From: an uncultured Collinsella sp.
GTDB taxonomy: Bacteria > Actinomycetota > Coriobacteriia > Coriobacteriales > Coriobacteriaceae
DNA: 19,867 nucleotides
Assembly: GCA_902492235.1 (NCBI GenBank)
Contig: CABUKS010000033.1
Location: 1-19,867 of the forward strand
Reading direction: 5' to 3'
Shown: one piece after another, positions 1-4,884 of the stretch
Layout: each line of letters starts with the position of its first letter
How positions within the stretch are numbered: the stretch's first letter is position 1
Position numbers and translations under genes: made by a program
Notes under the pieces: generated by a model
What the model saw: only the letters and a program-made list of their open reading frames with translations
What the model was told of the DNA's origin: nothing
The model's database searches: none

Positions 1-1
1 C

Positions 2-1243
2 TTAGAGGTCCTCGCGCCAGAAGGGCATGCTCATGCAGCGCGGGCCGCCGCGGCCGCGGGAGAGCTCGGCGGAGGGCACGACGAGAAGGTCCAGGCCCTC
101 CTTGTACAGCACGTCGTTGGTGACGGTGTTGCGGGCGTAGACGCAGATCTTGCCGGGCTCGACGCACAGGGTGTTGGAGCCGTCGTTCCACTGCTCGCGG
201 GAGGCCGCGATCGGGTCGCCGCCGCCGCAGGGGATCAGCTTGACCTGGTCGACGCCGGTGGCGTCCTCCAGGACGTGCTCGAGGGTGTCCTCGATCAGGC
301 GGATGTTCACGTCGCCCGGGTTCTTGCCGGCGGTCAGCTCGTAGACGCGCAGGGTGCCCATGATGGCGGGGTGGATCGTGAACTTATCGACGTCGATCTG
401 GGTGAAGACCGTGTCGAGGTGCATGAAGGCGCGCGAGACCGGGATGTCGAAGGCCAGGATGCGCTCGACCTTGGAGTCGGAGTTCCAGAAGATGTTCTGG
501 GCCATGACGTCGATCGCGGCGGCCTGGGTGCGCTGGGAGATGCCGACGGCGAGGGTCTTCTCGTTGATGTTCAGCACGTCGCCGCCCTCGGTGTGGAACT
601 GGCAGTCGCGGCGGAAGTACAGCGAGACGTCCTTGTAGTCGGGGTGGTACTTGAAGATGTACTTGCCGTACAGGGTCTCGCGGTTGCGGGTGACCGAGTA
701 CATGCGGTTGAGGTTGACGCCCTCGCCGATGACCGCGAACGGGTCGCGGGTGAAGTAGAGGTTGGGCATCGGGTCGATGATCAGGTCGGACTCGGACTCG
801 GAGTTGACCAGGGAGTCGAGGGTCGTGGACGCCGTGAGGGGCATGTCGATCTCGGACTTGGTCATGCCGGCCATGGTCTTCTTGACGAACTCGAGGTTGT
901 CCTCGATGGAGTCCAGCTTCTCGCGGACGATCTGCGGCATGTGCTGGCCGCGGATGCCGGCCTCGGCGATGTACTGGTCGGTGAACTCGGCGCGGGCGCC
1001 GGGGACCTGGTCGAACACCTCGGCGACGAGGTTCTCGAGATAGAGGACCTCCACGCCCTGGTCCCTCAGGATCTGGGCGAAGGTGTCGTGCTCCTGCTGC
1101 GCGACCTCCAGGAACGGGACGTCGTCGAACAGGAGTCGCTCGAGCTCGTCGGGCGGCAGGTTGAGGAGCTCGTCGCCGGGACGGTGCAGGCAGACCTTCC
1201 TGAGCTTGCCGATCTCGGAAGGCACGTGCAGACCTTTCGTCAT
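2..1243 (-). CDS. arcA: Arginine deiminase, copy 1
   Basis: Hydrolyses L-arginine to citrulline and ammonia, the first step of the cytosolic ADI pathway that ends in ATP via carbamate kinase. The 413 residues are full length for the family. Visible family signatures are NLYFTRD (161-167), HTEGGD (217-222), MHLD (274-277) and the C-terminal PRCMSMPFWRED with the nucleophilic cysteine at 403. The start follows an AGGAGG ribosome site only 2 nt from the ATG, and the N-terminus (LHVPSEIGKLRKV) matches the family. The gene is identical at DNA level to the copy at 3091-4332, including synonymous sites. No arcB, arcC or arcD is in the window. They may lie beyond the left edge, since the stop codon is at base 2. 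Confidence 0.97.
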   Translation of the reverse strand: MTKGLHVPSEIGKLRKVCLHRPGDELLNLPPDELERLLFDDVPFLEVAQQEHDTFAQILRDQGVEVLYLENLVAEVFDQVPGARAEFTDQYIAEAGIRGQHMPQIVREKLDSIEDNLEFVKKTMAGMTKSEIDMPLTASTTLDSLVNSESESDLIIDPMPNLYFTRDPFAVIGEGVNLNRMYSVTRNRETLYGKYIFKYHPDYKDVSLYFRRDCQFHTEGGDVLNINEKTLAVGISQRTQAAAIDVMAQNIFWNSDSKVERILAFDIPVSRAFMHLDTVFTQIDVDKFTIHPAIMGTLRVYELTAGKNPGDVNIRLIEDTLEHVLEDATGVDQVKLIPCGGGDPIAASREQWNDGSNTLCVEPGKICVYARNTVTNDVLYKEGLDLLVVPSAELSRGRGGPRCMSMPFWREDL

Positions 1244-1260
1244 GGCCTCCTACCTTTCTT

Positions 1261-1310
1261 TCGGGCCCTTGTCAGGGCCGATTCGTTAGCGCCCATCCGT
1301 GTGAGGCGTT
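1261..1310 (-). promoter_or_regulatory. arcA copy 1 leader with two hairpins
   Basis: In the mRNA sense, hairpin 1 (1288-1310) pairs CGCC with GGCG. Hairpin 2 (1261-1281) pairs GGCCCT with AGGGCC around a GACA loop. The 5' arm of hairpin 1 contains GCCTC, which could instead pair with GAGGC in the ribosome site. The same two-hairpin layout occurs upstream of copy 2 with different sequence. Function is inferred. Confidence 0.5.
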
Positions 1311-1325
1311 ATTGCTGACGACATA

Positions 1326-1354
1326 TTTATATCCAAAATCAGCTCATACTTCCA
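1326..1354 (-). promoter_or_regulatory. Promoter of arcA copy 1
   Basis: The minus strand has TGGAAG (1349-1354), a 17-bp spacer and TATAAA (1326-1331), giving a start near 1319 and a leader of about 76 nt. Copy 2 has the same arrangement at the same distance. The -35 is weak (about 3 of 6), which fits activator dependence. Confidence 0.55.
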
Positions 1355-1362
1355 CCTTGCCC

Positions 1363-1392
1363 CCGAACGGTTTTTTATAGGGGGTGAACGGC
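1363..1392 (-). promoter_or_regulatory. LytTR-type direct repeat pair upstream of arcA copy 1
   Basis: On the minus strand, GCCGTTCAC (1384-1392), a 12-bp spacer, then ACCGTTCGG (1363-1371). The period is 21 bp, two helical turns. The published LytTR-type consensus, as I recall it, is [TA][AC][CA]GTTN[AG][TG], with paired sites 12-13 bp apart. The proximal repeat matches 9 of 9 and the distal 7 of 9. The pair ends 8 bp upstream of the -35, a typical activator position. The cognate regulator is not in the window. Confidence 0.6.
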
Positions 1393-1620
1393 ATACACAT
1401 ATACTTCACGCATGGCACACTTCATCTTAATAAAGCGTATTTACGTGCTTAAACGCGTTATCAATCCTAAAATCAAATGGAACTTAACTTTGTTAAACCA
1501 TCCTCAAATTGCATATTTCCAATAAAGCTATGAATAGAATTAGCGGTTCATACCGTGTCTCAACCATTTTCATTTTTATTCAGAAAAAAGTTTGTCCTAT
1601 TCATTTCTGATAAATAAATT
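1393..1620. other. AT-rich spacer upstream of arcA copy 1
   Basis: Strongly AT-rich stretch without a credible gene on either strand. Similarity to the corresponding region of copy 2 continues to about 1437 (matching blocks CATAT, CATG, CACTTCA and TAAAGC) and then fades, so the conserved control region is about 170 bp. Nothing recognisable is seen from about 1440 to 1620. Confidence 0.5.
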
Positions 1621-1650
1621 ACCGTTTACCAGACGCTTGATACCGTTCAC
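1621..1650 (+). promoter_or_regulatory. Third LytTR-type direct repeat pair, with no gene downstream
   Basis: On the plus strand, ACCGTTTAC (1621-1629), a 12-bp spacer, then ACCGTTCAC (1642-1650). The period is again exactly 21 bp, and each repeat matches 8 of 9 positions of the LytTR-type consensus. TATAAG lies at 1662-1667 and could be a -10. The only thing downstream on this strand before the aminotransferase 3' end is the hairpin at 1730-1767. Confidence 0.5.
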
Positions 1651-1729
1651 CGGAAACTCAGTATAAGGCCCAGCGGATACCGGCTCGCTTTACAGCCCCA
1701 TTTGTAACAACTTGACTTCTCGGTATAGA

Positions 1730-1767
1730 AAAACGGACCCGCTTCACTAGGGAAACGGGTCCGTTTT
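1730..1767. terminator. Bidirectional intrinsic terminator after the aminotransferase
   Basis: A perfect 12-bp stem (AAAACGGACCCG with CGGGTCCGTTTT) and a 14-nt loop. Reading the minus strand the stem runs into TTTTTCT, a good terminator 50 nt past the aminotransferase stop. Reading plus, it ends in TTTT. Confidence 0.85.
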
Positions 1768-1816
1768 CGATTATCTTCGGCCAATTTAGATAAGGCCCTC
1801 GAAGATCATCGGAATC

Positions 1817-2941
1817 CTAGCGATCAAACTCCGCCAGTGCCTCGCCCAAAAGCATCAGGCCCTCACGCAGAACGTCCTCGCTCGCGCAGTAGCCCAGGCG
1901 TGCGCCACAGGGAAGCTCAAAGCGGCTGCCGGGTACCAGCAGCACTCCCCTCTCGGACAGCAGGCGCTTGCAGAACCCCTCGTCGTCCTCGGGAATATCA
2001 AGCTGGATAAACGAGGTAGACACGCCCTGCGGAGCCGTCCAGGAAACGCGATGCTGCGTATCGATCCAAGCCTGCGCGATATCGCGGTTGCCAAACACGA
2101 TCTTGCGATTGCGCTCGACAATCTTGTCCTTGTGCTCGAGCACATAGGTCGCCAGGGCATCGTTGAACACGCCGCCGCAGATCATGGTGTAATCGCGATA
2201 GGTACGGATGCGGTTGGACACCTCTTCGTCTGCCACGACCCAGCCCACGCGGGCCGCAGGCGTCGAATAGGTCTTCGACAATGAGTTGGTGACAATGGCA
2301 TTCTCGTACACGTCAGCCATCGACATAAAGGCCTCGGTGTTCTCAAGCGGCAGGTACACCTCGTCGCACAGCACGTAGGCGCCCACCGAACGGGCGATCT
2401 CGGCAATCTGGCCGAGCATATCGGCATCGAGCACCGTACCGATGGGGTTCGATGCGTTGTTGATGCAGATGAGCTTGGTGGTGGGGCGAACCAGGCGCTT
2501 GAGCTGTTCGATATCGGGCTTCCAGCCGAGTTCCTCGCGAAGCCCCCAATACTCGACCTCGGCGCCGAGCGTACGTGGGATCTCATAGAGCGGCGCGTAG
2601 GTGGGCCACTCGGCGATAACATGGTCGCCGGGCTCGACCACAGCCATGATGGCGTTGAGGTTAGCGCCCGTGCAGCCATTGGTCTACAGAATGTGATCGG
2701 GATTGACCTCGCGACGATACAGCTTGGCAACCTCGGCCTTAAACTCCGGCGAGCCCTCGATCCAGCCGTAGTTCATCTTCTCGCGGTCCAGGCGCTCGTA
2801 GAACGTGGCGCCGTCCTGCTCATCGAGCGCGCGCAGCTCGCCCATGGTGAGCGACGAGATCGTCGACTGGGCGATGTCCCACGTGGCGCTCTTCTCCCAA
2901 ACGTTGAGCCATTCCTCAACGCCAATCGTCTTGATGTCCAT
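1817..2941 (-). pseudogene. ArcT-like PLP aminotransferase interrupted by an in-frame amber codon
   Basis: Class I/II pyridoxal-phosphate aminotransferase, about 374 codons. The start ATG at 2941 has AAGGAG 7 nt upstream; the frame stays open back to 2995 but without a ribosome site. Visible features are the N-terminal substrate region, INNASNPIG, LCDEVY, and SNSLSKTYSTPAARVGW with the PLP-binding lysine. The reading frame is uninterrupted except for one TAG at 2684-2686, in the context NPDHIL*TNGCTGANL. Related enzymes usually have a TNG glycine loop there, and CAG (Gln) to TAG is a single C-to-T change. No frameshift is seen on either side. Position beside arcA recalls arcT of lactic acid bacteria ADI clusters (a putative transaminase), so ArcT-like is an inference from context. 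It could also be a VioD-like aminotransferase. A restart at the ATG at 2647 would lack the N-terminal domain. Confidence 0.85.
2684..2686 (-). other. In-frame amber stop in the aminotransferase
   Basis: The minus strand reads CTG TAG ACC AAT GGC between the two open halves, which share one frame (the stop-to-stop frames at 2995 and 2647 differ by 348 bases, a multiple of 3). A CAG-to-TAG transition is the simplest explanation. The rest of the gene shows no other decay, so the event is recent, a sequencing error, or suppressed. Confidence 0.9.
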
Positions 2942-2996
2942 AGCCAAGCTCCTTACAAAAGCAGTCGTCCAATCGTGTTGACGTTCCTCATACAAG

Positions 2997-3030
2997 ATTG
3001 GGGCGGTGCGAAAACCCGCACCGCCCCAAT
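2997..3030 (-). terminator. Perfect 14-bp hairpin between arcA copy 2 and the aminotransferase
   Basis: Arms ATTGGGGCGGTGCG and CGCACCGCCCCAAT around a 6-nt loop. There is no T-tract on either side, so it may be a partial terminator or an RNA-processing and stability hairpin between arcA (stop at 3091) and the aminotransferase start at 2941. The rest of the 149-bp spacer shows only a short repeat, CATCTA with TAGATG, just left of arcA. Confidence 0.5.
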
Positions 3031-3090
3031 GGGAGACATCTAATGTCAGCTAGATGTATGTATTATGACCCGTACGAGTCCTTGAAGACC

Positions 3091-4332
3091 TTAGAGGTCC
3101 TCGCGCCAGAAGGGCATGCTCATGCAGCGCGGGCCGCCGCGGCCGCGGGAGAGCTCGGCGGAGGGCACGACGAGAAGGTCCAGGCCCTCCTTGTACAGCA
3201 CGTCGTTGGTGACGGTGTTGCGGGCGTAGACGCAGATCTTGCCGGGCTCGACGCACAGGGTGTTGGAGCCGTCGTTCCACTGCTCGCGGGAGGCCGCGAT
3301 CGGGTCGCCGCCGCCGCAGGGGATCAGCTTGACCTGGTCGACGCCGGTGGCGTCCTCCAGGACGTGCTCGAGGGTGTCCTCGATCAGGCGGATGTTCACG
3401 TCGCCCGGGTTCTTGCCGGCGGTCAGCTCGTAGACGCGCAGGGTGCCCATGATGGCGGGGTGGATCGTGAACTTATCGACGTCGATCTGGGTGAAGACCG
3501 TGTCGAGGTGCATGAAGGCGCGCGAGACCGGGATGTCGAAGGCCAGGATGCGCTCGACCTTGGAGTCGGAGTTCCAGAAGATGTTCTGGGCCATGACGTC
3601 GATCGCGGCGGCCTGGGTGCGCTGGGAGATGCCGACGGCGAGGGTCTTCTCGTTGATGTTCAGCACGTCGCCGCCCTCGGTGTGGAACTGGCAGTCGCGG
3701 CGGAAGTACAGCGAGACGTCCTTGTAGTCGGGGTGGTACTTGAAGATGTACTTGCCGTACAGGGTCTCGCGGTTGCGGGTGACCGAGTACATGCGGTTGA
3801 GGTTGACGCCCTCGCCGATGACCGCGAACGGGTCGCGGGTGAAGTAGAGGTTGGGCATCGGGTCGATGATCAGGTCGGACTCGGACTCGGAGTTGACCAG
3901 GGAGTCGAGGGTCGTGGACGCCGTGAGGGGCATGTCGATCTCGGACTTGGTCATGCCGGCCATGGTCTTCTTGACGAACTCGAGGTTGTCCTCGATGGAG
4001 TCCAGCTTCTCGCGGACGATCTGCGGCATGTGCTGGCCGCGGATGCCGGCCTCGGCGATGTACTGGTCGGTGAACTCGGCGCGGGCGCCGGGGACCTGGT
4101 CGAACACCTCGGCGACGAGGTTCTCGAGATAGAGGACCTCCACGCCCTGGTCCCTCAGGATCTGGGCGAAGGTGTCGTGCTCCTGCTGCGCGACCTCCAG
4201 GAACGGGACGTCGTCGAACAGGAGTCGCTCGAGCTCGTCGGGCGGCAGGTTGAGGAGCTCGTCGCCGGGACGGTGCAGGCAGACCTTCCTGAGCTTGCCG
4301 ATCTCGGAAGGCACGTGCAGACCTTTCGTCAT
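3091..4332 (-). CDS. arcA: Arginine deiminase, copy 2
   Basis: Second complete 413-residue arginine deiminase, with the same protein and the same DNA as the copy at 2-1243 (offset 3089). All active-site signatures are intact, including Cys403, His275/Asp277, Glu219 and Asp167. The identical block continues 24 nt upstream of the ATG, through the AGGAGG ribosome site, and then stops abruptly. The promoter region is related to that of copy 1 but clearly diverged. It is followed on the same strand by a perfect 14-bp hairpin (2997-3030) and then the interrupted ArcT-like aminotransferase, so this copy may head an arcA-arcT unit. Identical coding sequence with diverged control regions suggests homogenisation by gene conversion. 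Confidence 0.97.
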   Translation of the reverse strand: MTKGLHVPSEIGKLRKVCLHRPGDELLNLPPDELERLLFDDVPFLEVAQQEHDTFAQILRDQGVEVLYLENLVAEVFDQVPGARAEFTDQYIAEAGIRGQHMPQIVREKLDSIEDNLEFVKKTMAGMTKSEIDMPLTASTTLDSLVNSESESDLIIDPMPNLYFTRDPFAVIGEGVNLNRMYSVTRNRETLYGKYIFKYHPDYKDVSLYFRRDCQFHTEGGDVLNINEKTLAVGISQRTQAAAIDVMAQNIFWNSDSKVERILAFDIPVSRAFMHLDTVFTQIDVDKFTIHPAIMGTLRVYELTAGKNPGDVNIRLIEDTLEHVLEDATGVDQVKLIPCGGGDPIAASREQWNDGSNTLCVEPGKICVYARNTVTNDVLYKEGLDLLVVPSAELSRGRGGPRCMSMPFWREDL

Positions 4333-4348
4333 GGCCTCCTACCTTTCT

Positions 4349-4397
4349 TTCGGGCCTTACTGGCCGAATGTATCAGCGCCCCTCCATATGGAGCGCT
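4349..4397 (-). promoter_or_regulatory. arcA copy 2 leader with two hairpins
   Basis: Hairpin 1 (4375-4397) contains the 12-bp palindrome CTCCATATGGAG flanked by AGCG and CGCT. Hairpin 2 (4349-4368) pairs TTCGGCC with GGCC-GAA. Both lie where the copy 1 leader has differently sequenced hairpins, so pairing is kept while the sequence changed. CTCC in hairpin 1 could pair with GGAG of the ribosome site. Confidence 0.5.
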
Positions 4398-4414
4398 GCT
4401 TGCTGACAGCTCTA

Positions 4415-4443
4415 GTTATATCCAAAAACCACCCGCAATTCCA
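4415..4443 (-). promoter_or_regulatory. Promoter of arcA copy 2
   Basis: The minus strand has TGGAAT (4438-4443), a 17-bp spacer and TATAAC (4415-4420). The spacing, and the 8-bp distance to the upstream direct repeats, are the same as for copy 1. Confidence 0.55.
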
Positions 4444-4451
4444 CCTCGCCC

Positions 4452-4481
4452 CCGAACGGTCAGCAAAGTGCGATGAACGGT
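4452..4481 (-). promoter_or_regulatory. LytTR-type direct repeat pair upstream of arcA copy 2
   Basis: On the minus strand, ACCGTTCAT (4473-4481), a 12-bp spacer, then ACCGTTCGG (4452-4460). Both repeats match the 9-position LytTR-type consensus fully and the period is 21 bp. The spacer sequence differs completely from that of copy 1 while the repeats and spacing are kept, which argues for binding-site selection. Confidence 0.65.
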
Positions 4482-4850
4482 ATATCGCATATGATTCCCC
4501 CATGATGCACTTCAGTTCTCTAAAGCAGGTTTTCAAAGGTAATCGTTCTTTTTTCTAAGGAATTGAGCAAGATTGCACAAATAATTTTATGTTTAGGAAT
4601 TGCATAGCTAAAACTGTTTTCTGCATATATATGTCGTCTGTCCATGATTCAATTTGGATTCGATTATATTCAGCTCGCAATCATTCTTATTCATACATCC
4701 TCACCAATTGAGTATGGATATAGATTGTTTTCAAAACGAGTCGGGCAGTTAGTTGCATGCCTTAACGGCGTAAGAAGTAGGTTAAGATACCGTTCGCACA
4801 ATACGTCCGTGCCACAAGTCGACTAAATTGAGACAATAGTGAATAGGGTT
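4482..4850. other. AT-rich spacer between arcA copy 2 and ppk
   Basis: No convincing gene. A 60-codon plus-strand frame (4644-4826) has no ribosome site or recognisable product. A single LytTR-like half site ACCGTTCGC lies at 4789-4797 without a partner 21 bp away. I see nothing else in this stretch. Confidence 0.5.
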
Positions 4851-4873
4851 AGGCTACCGTCCCCTGCGGGGAC
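4828..4873 (+). promoter_or_regulatory. Possible ppk promoter and leader hairpin
   Basis: TTGAGA (4828-4833), a 16-bp spacer and TAGGCT (4850-4855) would start transcription near 4862. A small hairpin GTCCCC-TGC-GGGGAC (4859-4873) lies directly before the ATG, and no strong Shine-Dalgarno is visible. This is a weak call. Confidence 0.3.
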
Positions 4874-4884
4874 TGAACGGACAG

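Noticed and set aside
275..1318. Long open frames antisense to both arcA genes (347 and 492 codons)
   Set aside because: They are shadows of GC-rich third positions in arcA; no ribosome site, composition (Val/Gly/Leu/Asp repeats) typical of an antisense frame.
1363..1392. ArgR boxes before arcA
   Set aside because: The 21-bp spacing fits paired ARG boxes, but the sequence (ACCGTTCGG, direct, non-palindromic) does not resemble the AT-rich palindromic ARG box.
4644..4826. 60-codon plus-strand frame upstream of ppk
   Set aside because: AT-rich spacer, no Shine-Dalgarno, no recognisable sequence, not seen in the related spacer of the other arcA copy.
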